Assembly: GCA_937127205.1 (NCBI GenBank)
Contig: CAKZLS010000002.1
Span: forward strand, 1-5,867
DNA length: 5,867 bases
Direction of reading: 5' to 3'
Source of the DNA: an uncultured Rhodospirillales bacterium
GTDB taxonomy: Bacteria > Pseudomonadota > Alphaproteobacteria > Rhodospirillales > Defluviicoccaceae
Below are positions 1-5,867 of the stretch, piece by piece. Below the pieces are notes generated by a model. The model did no database searches, had not been told where the DNA came from, and saw nothing but the letters and a program-made list of their open reading frames with translations. Within the stretch, counting starts at the first letter, position 1. Every line of letters starts with the position of its first letter. A program made the translations under genes and the position numbers.

Positions 1-612
1 CCGCTGGGGATCCTCGTGGCCTGGCTACTCGCCCGCTGCCGGTTTCCAGGAAAGGAGCTGCTGAACGGCTTGGTGCACCTGCCGTTGATCCTTCCTCCGG
101 TCGTCGTCGGCTATCTGCTGCTGGTCACGCTTGGGCGCAACGGGACGGTTGGTGCGTGGCTGTTCGATGCCTTCGGGATCACTCTCGCGTTTACGTGGAA
201 GGGCGCCGCTGTCGCATCGGCGGTTATGGCATTCCCGCTTATGGTCCGCGCCATTCGCCTCTCTCTTGAGTCCATCGATCCGCGTTTGGAGCAGGCCGCG
301 TGGACACTTGGCGCCTCTCCGCGGTGGGTTTTCGCGACGGTGACCCTGCCGCTAGCCCTTCCCGGCATCCTGACCGGAGTTATTCTGGCATTCGCGAGGA
401 GCCTCGGCGAGTTCGGCGCCACCATCACCTTCGTCTCGAACATCCCCAGCGAAACCCGAACGCTTCCTCTGGCCCTGTTCTCGTTGGTGAATACACCCGG
501 CGGTGAACAGGGCGCGCTCCGCCTGGTGATGATCTCGATTGTTATTGCCATGCTGGCTCTGGCGGCATCCGAGTTGCTCGCCCGGCGGATTTCGGCCCGG
601 CTGCGAGGGTGA
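1..612 (+). CDS. modB: Molybdate ABC transporter permease ModB (5' end missing)
   Basis: Inner-membrane permease that forms the molybdate channel of the ModABC importer; it takes substrate from periplasmic ModA and is driven by ModC. The frame is open from base 1 and ends at TGA 610-612, giving 203 visible residues. ModB is usually somewhat over 220 residues, so roughly 20-30 N-terminal residues lie upstream. The GTG at 16 is internal, because family-like sequence (PLGILVAWLLAR) already precedes and spans it. Hydrophobic segments are visible near residues 1-12, 25-42, 57-80 and 180-197. The binding-protein-dependent permease EAA loop begins at E97 (EQAAWTLGAS, conserved Gly at 104) and is followed by the typical VTLPLALPGI and LAFARSLGEFGAT stretches. 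This loop docks onto the ATPase. modC starts 4 bases after the stop, as in a mod operon. The family is clear; specificity for molybdate rather than tungstate rests on the pairing with a ModC that carries a Mop domain. Confidence 0.95.
   Translation, partial: PLGILVAWLLARCRFPGKELLNGLVHLPLILPPVVVGYLLLVTLGRNGTVGAWLFDAFGITLAFTWKGAAVASAVMAFPLMVRAIRLSLESIDPRLEQAAWTLGASPRWVFATVTLPLALPGILTGVILAFARSLGEFGATITFVSNIPSETRTLPLALFSLVNTPGGEQGALRLVMISIVIAMLALAASELLARRISARLRG
605..609 (+). promoter_or_regulatory. Ribosome binding site for modC
   Basis: GAGGG lies inside the last codons of modB, 7 bases before the ATG at 617. It supports that ATG over any upstream in-frame start (for example the one at 539, which lies inside modB) and implies translational coupling of modB and modC. 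Confidence 0.7.
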
Positions 613-616
613 TACG

Positions 617-1738
617 ATGACCGGCAACGCAGCAATCGAAGCCGATATCGTCGCGCGGTTTGGCCCGTTCCGCCTTAACGCGAACTTTGCCGCCGGTGCG
701 GGTTTAACCGCAATCTTTGGTCCATCGGGCTGCGGAAAAACGTCGCTGATCAACGTCCTGGCCGGTCTTCACAAACCCGAAAGCGGCCGCGTCGCCATCG
801 ATGGCAAGGTCCTCTTCGATTCTGCGCGAAACATCAATCTGCCGCCGCACCGCCGCCGCCTCGGCTACGTCTTTCAGGACGGCCGCTTATTTCCCCATCT
901 AACCGTGCATTCGAACTTGACCTACGGTACGCGATGGGTCGCCAAATCCGATCGCCATCAGGACTTCGACCATGTTGTCGAGCTGCTCAATCTGGGCCCG
1001 CTGTTGACCCGGCGACCAAGAAAACTGTCCGGTGGAGAGAAGCAAAGGGTCGCCATCGGGCGCGCGCTCCTGGCCAGTCCGCGGCTGCTGCTCATGGACG
1101 AGCCGCTAGCGTCTCTCGACGTTGTCCAAAAAGCCGAAATCTTGCCCTTCATCGAACGGCTTCGCGACGAACTGCGCTTGCCGATCGCCTTCGTCAGCCA
1201 TAGCGTCGAGGAAGTGGTGCGCCTTGGCGATACACTGGTGATCCTCTCGGAGGGCAATACTGTGGAATGTGGCCCCATCGAGGAGGTCATGAGCCGGATC
1301 GACCTGCCTCAGGTTGCCGATCTTTATGAGGCGGGAGCCGCTGTTCGGGTCATGGTGGAGGGACACGACGACACATTCGGTCTGACCCGACTCGCGTTTA
1401 CCGGCGGAACATTGCTCGTACCGCGGCTCGAACGCGCGACCGGCGCACGATTGAGGGTGCGCATCCGGGCGCGTGACGTTGCCCTGAGTCTCGCCCGCCC
1501 TACGGGGACAAGCGTTCTCAATGTCTTGGACGGACGAATCGTCGAGATCGGCAAGGTAAGCGGATCCCTGATGGACATTCTCGTCGACGTCGGCTGTCCG
1601 ATCATCGCCCGGATAACCCGAAAGTCATTTCATGAACTCGAGCTTCATTGCGGCCAGAAGGTTTTTGCCATGATCAAAGCCGTTGCCGTCGATCGGTCAA
1701 GCGGCGATTCCGCAAATGTAGCAAAAATAATTTCCTAA
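617..1738 (+). CDS. modC: Molybdate ABC transporter ATP-binding protein ModC
   Basis: Cytoplasmic ATPase that powers molybdate import through ModB. The 373-residue product is slightly longer than E. coli ModC (about 350). The full ABC motif set is present: Walker A GPSGCGKTS at 35-43, Q-loop Gln87 in YVFQDGRLFPHL, signature LSGGEKQ at 137-143, Walker B LLLMDE at 157-162, D-loop SLD at 166-168 and switch His195. The phrase FQDGRLFPHLTV and the block EILPFIERLRDEL after the D-loop are characteristic of ModC rather than of other importers. The C-terminal part, from about residue 300, looks like a Mop/TOBE domain (SVLNVLDGRIVEIG), which in this family binds oxyanion and can inhibit transport when molybdate is plentiful. 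The start ATG is 4 bases past the modB stop and has a good ribosome binding site. The stop is TAA 1736-1738. No ModE-type operator can be judged here, because the operon promoter is outside the window. Confidence 0.96.
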   Translation: MTGNAAIEADIVARFGPFRLNANFAAGAGLTAIFGPSGCGKTSLINVLAGLHKPESGRVAIDGKVLFDSARNINLPPHRRRLGYVFQDGRLFPHLTVHSNLTYGTRWVAKSDRHQDFDHVVELLNLGPLLTRRPRKLSGGEKQRVAIGRALLASPRLLLMDEPLASLDVVQKAEILPFIERLRDELRLPIAFVSHSVEEVVRLGDTLVILSEGNTVECGPIEEVMSRIDLPQVADLYEAGAAVRVMVEGHDDTFGLTRLAFTGGTLLVPRLERATGARLRVRIRARDVALSLARPTGTSVLNVLDGRIVEIGKVSGSLMDILVDVGCPIIARITRKSFHELELHCGQKVFAMIKAVAVDRSSGDSANVAKIIS

Positions 1739-1907
1739 TGGGCGCCAATCGGCTTAAACCTTCCCTGCCGTTGCCTCATTTGGGGGTAAATAAAGGGTAG
1801 TCTTTGTATCGTGCCCCGCGTGTCTGCTATGCGCCACCCCATACCAAAGTGATCCGTTACCCCGGACTTGAGTTCACTAAAACCACTCGGCCAAACCGAG
1901 GTATTCC
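1739..1907 (+). other. Intergenic region between modC and the PAS-GGDEF-EAL gene
   Basis: These 169 bases contain no credible gene. They include an A/T-rich patch at about 1786-1795 and an imperfect inverted repeat in which AGTGATCCG (1848-1856) pairs with CGGA (1863-1866) and TCACT (1874-1878), with an unpaired CTTGAGT between the two right-hand parts. A second hairpin abuts the downstream start codon. No stem followed by a T-run is seen after modC, so there is no clear intrinsic terminator and read-through into the next gene is possible. No strong sigma-70 or sigma-54 promoter could be read by eye, although a promoter for the downstream gene would have to lie here or inside modC. Confidence 0.6.
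1886..1901 (+). promoter_or_regulatory. Hairpin overlapping the Shine-Dalgarno of the PAS-GGDEF-EAL gene
   Basis: CTCGG (1886-1890) and CCGAG (1896-1900) are perfect inverted repeats around a CCAAA loop. The only Shine-Dalgarno-like sequence before the ATG at 1908 is GAGG (1898-1901), 6 bases upstream of it, and three of its four bases lie in the 3' arm of this stem. Folding would partly hide the ribosome binding site, so initiation may be low or conditional. The stem is only 5 base pairs, so this is suggestive and chance is possible. Confidence 0.4.
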
Positions 1908-4900
1908 ATGCCCGATGTTCCGGACCAAGCTGCCAAATCCTCAACAAGCCGAGACACCGAGGCGGTTTCACCTCTGATCATCGAAGCCCTCAATCTTACT
2001 GGCCAGGGAATTGGGGTGATCGATGCGGATCGACGGCTTATCCTGTTCAATAATGCCTTTTTCGACTACCTGGAACTTTCTGCAAACTCGGTTCAAGTAG
2101 GAATTTCTCTTCATCGTTTGATGGTGTCGGAAAAAGCTCCCGCTTCCGAAGGCCTGAAAGACCTGGAGACGCTCATAAAGGGGTGTGTCGGTCCCGCCGA
2201 TCGCACGGGAGTGTCGCGTCTGGAGCGCACGCTGGCCGATGGCAGGATTATCGAGGTGGGTTGTCATGCGCTGGCGGAGGGCGGCGTGGTCACCATCCTC
2301 AGCGACGTCTCCGACCGGAAAAGCCCGAAAAACCAGCTTCAGGATGCCGTACAAAGCCTTGCCGAAGGTTTCATGTTGTGGGACGCGGACGATCGCCTCG
2401 TCACCTTCAATGACAAGATCCGGGAGTTTTACCCCGGAATGGACGACCTTTTAGTGGCGGGAAGACGTTTCGAAGACAATGTCCGCGAAAACGTTCGCCG
2501 CGGCGTCATCGTTCTCCCGCCGGAAGCCGATCCGGAAGAGTGGATCCGCGAAAGGATCCAACAGCATCACAATCCGACCGGCCCCATCACCCGACGTACT
2601 GCCCACGGCCGCTGGCTGCACATCGTCGAACAACCAACGGCGGAAGGCGGGATCGTCGGCATCGTCGTGGACGTCACCGACCTAAAGAATATGCAGGAAA
2701 CGCTCAGCGAGAGCGAGCGGCGTTTCAAAATGGCGATCGGTGGGACCAAGGACGGTCTGTGGGACTGGGATCTCGTCGACAACCGGATTTGGTACTCGCC
2801 GGTGTGGCAAGACATTATCGGCTTTAGCGACGCGGATATGGCCACCTACCGATGGGACAAGCATGTCCATCCATCGGATCTTCCCGCCGCCCGACAAAGT
2901 ATTTCCGGCTACCTGGACGGCAACTCAGAGGTTTACGAAGCCACCTACCGGCACCGCCACAAGGACGGTCGATGGTTGTGGATCGAAGCACGCGGATCCT
3001 GTGTTCGCGATGCCCAAGACACGCCGATCCGTTTAACGGGGCGAATGACGGATATTTCCCGGCGTATGTGCGCCGAGGACGAGTTACGACGAAGCCAAAT
3101 CAGTCTAGCAAACGCGCAACGCATCGCGCGCCTCGGAAACTGGGATCTGGATGTGGGCAAGAACGCCTTCATGTGGTCCGACGAGATATTCCGGATCTTT
3201 GGTCTGGTGCCACAGTCGTTTCCAGCAAGCTATGACGATTTCCTCGACATCGTACATGGCGACGACCGTGAGATGGTGCGCCGCGCCATCGACGCCGCCT
3301 TATACAAAGATGCGGAATACGATTTCGAACATCGGATTGTTCGGCCTGACGGATCCGCGCGGATCGTCCGCCAAAAGGGCGAAGTTACATTCGACGGCGC
3401 CGGGAACCCGCTTAGGATGACCGGCACGGTTCAAGATCTTACCGAGCGGAAGCGTTCCGAGCGGACGCTCAAGGAGTTCGAGGAGCGCTTCAGGCACGCA
3501 TTCCAGACAAGCCCGGACGCGGTCACCATCAGCCGGCTGAAGGATGGGCTTTATGTGGACGTGAACGACGGCTTTACCTCCCTTTCCGGGTATCAGAGGG
3601 AGGAAGTTCTCGGCAAAAAGGTTGCCACCTTGGGGATCTGGGCCGACTTGAAGGATCGCGAGCGGTTGGTTTCGCAACTCCGCAAGGAGGGCCAGGTGCG
3701 GAACGAGCAAATCACGGTCCATCACAAGAGCGGCCGGATGCTGACCGGTATGCTGTCAGCCAGCACCTTCATGCTGAGTGGCGAGTTGCATATGCTCGTT
3801 ATCGTGCGCGATGTAACCGAGGTTAAAAAAGCCGAAGAGGAGTTGCGCAAGCTGTGGCGGGCCGTCGAGCAAGGGGCGGCGGGCGTCATCATTACCGCGA
3901 CGGACGGAACCATCGAATACGTGAACCCACGGTTTACCGAAATGTCCGGCTACGCCCGCGATGAAGTGGTCGGCCAAAATCCACGCCTACTCAAGTCGGG
4001 AGAAATGACCCGAGAGCAATACCGAAAGCTTTGGATGACAATCAAGCAGGGCCATGAATGGCGCGGCGAACTTCGCAACCGGCGCAAGGACGGCACTCCC
4101 TATTGGGCCAACGCATCCATTTCACCGGTCAAGGATCCGAACGGCAAGGTTACACACTTCATCGGAATTCAGGCGGATATCACCATTCAGAAGCAGGCCG
4201 AAGAAGGGCTGCGTGCCAGCGAGGAACGATTTCGCTGCCTGGTGGAGAGTTCCGTCTTGGGTATCGTGATCGAAGACGAGGGCTGCCCGCTTTTTGCCAA
4301 CCAAACGTTCGCGGATATCTTTGGTTACGGTGCGCCGGAAGATATCCTCGCCCTCGGCTCCCTCGATGCGTTGTACACGCCGACCGACCTAATGAGGGTC
4401 AAGCGGTACAGAAAAGCCACGCATCGCGGGCAAAACACGCCGCAAGAACACGAATTCCAAGGCGTCAGAACGGATGGCTCGCTGATCTGGATTCGAACGC
4501 AGATGAACCTGATTCCTTGGAACGGGAAATCGGTTATTCAATCCACCGTGGTGGATATCACGCTCCGGAAGATCTACGAGCAACGGCTGCATTATCAGGC
4601 GAATTTCGACGCCGTCACGGACCTGCCCAACCGAACGCTCGCGCTTGACCGGCTCACCAGCGCCGTCGCGCGTTCCCGGCGGTACTCACGCAGGGTCGGC
4701 ATCCTGTTCGTCGACCTGGATCACTTCAAGAAAATCAACGACACCATGGGCCACGCCCTCGGCGATCAACTGCTCGGCCAAGCCGCGCGGCGCATCAGGT
4801 CCTGCGTTCGGGAAGAGGATACAGTGGCGCGTCTGGGCGGTGACGAATTTACCGTCATCCTTCCGGATATAACGTCCAGCAAGGACGCCGAGTCCGTCGC

Positions 4901-5867
4901 GCGCAAAATCCTGCACGCCTTTGGCAAGGCGTTTGTTCTGGACGGCAACGAAGCGTTTGTGAGCACAAGCATCGGGATCACTCTTTGCCCCGATGACGGC
5001 CGCGACGCGGAGATCCTCATGCGCAATGCGGACGCGGCCATGTACCAAGCCAAGGAGCAGGGCCGTAACACGCTCAGGTTTTTTACACCGAAGCTCAATG
5101 AGCACGCTCGCGAACGGATCCACATGGAATCCAAGCTGCGGCGCGCGCTCGATCGCAAGCAATTCGCGCTGCACTACCAACCCTTGATTGACATTCGTTC
5201 CGGCCGTTTGATTGGCGCCGAAGCCCTGTTGCGGTGGCAGGAACCCAGCATGAAGGCTGTCAAACCGGAAAAATTTATCCGCCTCGCCGAAGAAACCGGT
5301 TTGATCGTCCCCATCGGCGAATGGGTTCTGCATACGGCCTGCAAACAAGCGCGACTTTGGAAGTCCAACGGATTGAAGGACCTGCGCATGTCCGTGAACG
5401 TCTCCAGCCGCCAATTCAAGGGAAAATCACTGGTCGAGGTAGTTGCTCAAGCGCTCAAACGTAACGACCTCGCGCCAGCCTCGCTGGAATTGGAGATCAC
5501 GGAGGGACTGTTGATGGACGACCTTCCCGAGACAAAAACGGCGATCGGTAAACTCGATGCCCAAGGCGTCCGGCTGGCGGTGGACGATTTCGGAACCGGC
5601 TATTCTTCGCTCAGATATTTGAACCGTTTCCCTCTCGATACCTTGAAAATCGATCGCTCGTTCATCCAGGATGTCCTCGAAGAGGCGGCCCACGCTACGC
5701 TTGTGGAGGCCATCATCGCCATGGCGCATCGCCTGAACCTCCGGGTCATCGCGGAGGGCGTGGAGACGAAAGAACAGCTTGATTTCCTGAGCGCTCGGGA
5801 ATGCGACATCGCGCAGGGCTTCTACTTCAGCCCCGCACTGCCCGCTCGCGAGTTTTTCGAATTTTTC
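1908..5867 (+). CDS. Seven-PAS GGDEF-EAL cyclic-di-GMP signalling protein (3' end missing)
   Basis: Predicted cytoplasmic sensor that makes and/or degrades c-di-GMP, the second messenger controlling motility and biofilm. The frame is open for 1320 codons to the window edge. ATG 1908 is chosen because in-frame TAA 1878-1880 blocks anything further upstream and no other start lies between. Domain order by residue: PAS1 about 24-138, PAS2 145-259, PAS3 269-386, PAS4 396-515, PAS5 524-640, PAS6 649-762, PAS7 771-888, GGDEF 894-1059, EAL 1073 to the edge. Most PAS modules end in the D(V/I/L)(T/S) motif followed by a charged linker that leads into the next, typically with SERRF, FEERF or SEERF. No signal peptide or membrane helix is evident. 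The EAL domain is visible through its last conserved motif (AQGFYFS), so only a short C-terminal tail is missing. There is no internal stop or frameshift. The ligands of the PAS modules, and whether synthesis or breakdown dominates, cannot be read directly. A specific gene name is not justified. Confidence 0.96.
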   Translation, partial: MPDVPDQAAKSSTSRDTEAVSPLIIEALNLTGQGIGVIDADRRLILFNNAFFDYLELSANSVQVGISLHRLMVSEKAPASEGLKDLETLIKGCVGPADRTGVSRLERTLADGRIIEVGCHALAEGGVVTILSDVSDRKSPKNQLQDAVQSLAEGFMLWDADDRLVTFNDKIREFYPGMDDLLVAGRRFEDNVRENVRRGVIVLPPEADPEEWIRERIQQHHNPTGPITRRTAHGRWLHIVEQPTAEGGIVGIVVDVTDLKNMQETLSESERRFKMAIGGTKDGLWDWDLVDNRIWYSPVWQDIIGFSDADMATYRWDKHVHPSDLPAARQSISGYLDGNSEVYEATYRHRHKDGRWLWIEARGSCVRDAQDTPIRLTGRMTDISRRMCAEDELRRSQISLANAQRIARLGNWDLDVGKNAFMWSDEIFRIFGLVPQSFPASYDDFLDIVHGDDREMVRRAIDAALYKDAEYDFEHRIVRPDGSARIVRQKGEVTFDGAGNPLRMTGTVQDLTERKRSERTLKEFEERFRHAFQTSPDAVTISRLKDGLYVDVNDGFTSLSGYQREEVLGKKVATLGIWADLKDRERLVSQLRKEGQVRNEQITVHHKSGRMLTGMLSASTFMLSGELHMLVIVRDVTEVKKAEEELRKLWRAVEQGAAGVIITATDGTIEYVNPRFTEMSGYARDEVVGQNPRLLKSGEMTREQYRKLWMTIKQGHEWRGELRNRRKDGTPYWANASISPVKDPNGKVTHFIGIQADITIQKQAEEGLRASEERFRCLVESSVLGIVIEDEGCPLFANQTFADIFGYGAPEDILALGSLDALYTPTDLMRVKRYRKATHRGQNTPQEHEFQGVRTDGSLIWIRTQMNLIPWNGKSVIQSTVVDITLRKIYEQRLHYQANFDAVTDLPNRTLALDRLTSAVARSRRYSRRVGILFVDLDHFKKINDTMGHALGDQLLGQAARRIRSCVREEDTVARLGGDEFTVILPDITSSKDAESVARKILHAFGKAFVLDGNEAFVSTSIGITLCPDDGRDAEILMRNADAAMYQAKEQGRNTLRFFTPKLNEHARERIHMESKLRRALDRKQFALHYQPLIDIRSGRLIGAEALLRWQEPSMKAVKPEKFIRLAEETGLIVPIGEWVLHTACKQARLWKSNGLKDLRMSVNVSSRQFKGKSLVEVVAQALKRNDLAPASLELEITEGLLMDDLPETKTAIGKLDAQGVRLAVDDFGTGYSSLRYLNRFPLDTLKIDRSFIQDVLEEAAHATLVEAIIAMAHRLNLRVIAEGVETKEQLDFLSARECDIAQGFYFSPALPAREFFEFF
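1977..4571 (+). other. Tandem array of seven PAS modules
   Basis: Seven modules of about 115-120 residues occupy residues 24-888. PAS1 and PAS2 share a pattern (GIGVIDADRRLILFN and EGFMLWDADDRLVTFN) like the PAS_7 class. PAS3 and PAS4 have the PAS_3-class opening (GLWDWDL and GNWDLDV) and the fold-closing DIS/DLT motif. PAS5, PAS6 and PAS7 have the classic core with N-x-x-F followed by GY (VNDGFTSLSGY, VNPRFTEMSGY, NQTFADIFGY). The modules are divergent, so this is an accumulated array rather than a recent duplication. Such domains bind small ligands or cofactors, or mediate dimerisation. Boundaries are estimates from motif spacing. Confidence 0.85.
3852..4193 (+). other. PAS module 6, resembling flavin-binding redox PAS domains
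   Basis: Residues 649-762. The module contains AVEQGAAGVIITATDG, YVNPRFTEMSGYARDEVVGQ, then EWRGELRNRRKDGTPYWA (Trp718, Asn724, Arg725) and PVKDPNGKVTHFIGIQAD. From memory of the family, the NifL N-terminal PAS has a closely similar run (a Trp-x-Gly, then NRRKD, then Y-x-A) in which the Trp contacts FAD; MmoS PAS is similar. The resemblance is therefore suggestive of a flavin redox sensor. The same consensus is also common in PAS domains with no proven cofactor, so FAD binding is inferred only. Confidence 0.4.
4587..5084 (+). other. GGDEF diguanylate cyclase domain, active site and I-site intact
   Basis: Residues 894-1059, opening with FDAVTDLPNR. The signature GGDEF is exact at residues 977-981 (4836-4850). 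The metal-binding Asp936 lies in FVDLDHFKKIND, and the substrate-contacting Asn944 and Asp953 (GHALGD) are in place. The inhibitory RxxD site is present as REED at residues 968-971, exactly five residues before GGDEF, so product feedback inhibition is expected. The domain ends in AAMYQAKEQGRN. Everything needed for making c-di-GMP from two GTP is present, although in hybrid proteins this domain may instead act only as a GTP-binding regulator of the EAL domain. Confidence 0.95.
5124..5867 (+). other. EAL c-di-GMP phosphodiesterase domain (extreme end cut by window)
   Basis: Residues 1073-1320. All catalytic positions known from EAL structures such as RocR and TBD1265 appear at the expected spacing: Glu1105 in EALLRW, Asn1164 in NVSSRQF, Glu1196 in ELEITE, Asp1226-Asp1227 in DDFGTGYSSL (loop 6), Lys1247 in LKIDRSF, Glu1283 in EGVET and Gln1303 in AQGFYFS. 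Loop 6 is canonical. The domain should therefore hydrolyse c-di-GMP to pGpG. The window ends inside the usual C-terminal segment (LPAREFFEFF), so no essential residue appears to be lost. Confidence 0.95.

Noticed and set aside
16..18. GTG as the start of modB
   Set aside because: ModB-like sequence continues upstream to base 1, and starting here would remove conserved N-terminal membrane sequence; the true start lies outside the window.
111..753. Minus-strand open frames opposite modB and the start of modC
   Set aside because: They are shadows of the conserved modB and modC frames; their compositions are Arg/Ser/Pro-rich and no motif is recognisable.
1804..1833. Sigma-70-like promoter, TTGTAT then TATGCG with 18-base spacing
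   Set aside because: Each hexamer matches the consensus at only three of six positions, which is no better than expected by chance.
1848..1878. Imperfect stem as an intrinsic terminator for modC
   Set aside because: The stem is interrupted by a seven-base bulge and is followed by TAAAACC rather than a T-run, so it does not fit a rho-independent terminator.
1735..2053. Small open frames in and around the intergenic gap (minus 1735-1971, plus 1868-2053)
   Set aside because: Both run into the conserved PAS1 coding region in another frame, lack a convincing ribosome binding site and show no recognisable sequence pattern.
3972..3998. Possible LOV photoreceptor motif in PAS6 (GQNPRLLKS)
   Set aside because: LOV domains need the reactive Cys of the GxNCRFLQ motif. 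Residue 692 is Pro, so blue-light adduct chemistry is not possible here.
4686..5414. Long antisense open frame of 242 codons opposite the GGDEF and EAL domains
   Set aside because: It lies entirely opposite a strongly conserved coding frame with intact catalytic motifs. Its translation has no recognisable domain, and GC-rich coding DNA commonly gives open antisense frames.

Overview
The window reads as a moderately GC-rich bacterial chromosome segment with three genes, all on the + strand. Protein style suggests an alphaproteobacterium, perhaps Rhodospirillales-like: the ModB/ModC sequences, the long soluble multi-PAS GGDEF-EAL protein and its two N-terminal PAS_7-like modules all point that way. 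This is inference from style and was not tested by a search.

Layout. Positions 1-612 hold the 3' part of modB, the molybdate ABC transporter permease. Its start, and probably modA, lie upstream of the window. modC, the transporter ATPase with a C-terminal molybdate-binding Mop/TOBE domain, follows after 4 bases (617-1738), so the two are surely co-transcribed. A 169-base gap (1739-1907) holds no credible gene. It ends in a small hairpin whose 3' arm contains most of the apparent ribosome binding site of the next gene. From 1908 to the window edge (5867) runs one uninterrupted reading frame of 1320 codons without a stop. It encodes a soluble signalling protein with seven PAS modules followed by a GGDEF (diguanylate cyclase) and an EAL (c-di-GMP phosphodiesterase) domain. 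Only the extreme C-terminus is missing.

Function. ModB and ModC form the membrane channel and motor of high-affinity molybdate import. The large protein should sense several intracellular cues and adjust c-di-GMP. Its GGDEF active site, the RxxD inhibitory site and all eight EAL catalytic residues that could be checked are intact, so either or both activities are possible. PAS module 6 resembles the flavin-binding redox PAS of NifL and MmoS, a lead worth testing. No mobile element, CRISPR array, RNA gene or convincing terminator was seen. The most distinctive content is the seven-PAS sensor array and its possibly hairpin-gated translation start; the mod genes look ordinary.
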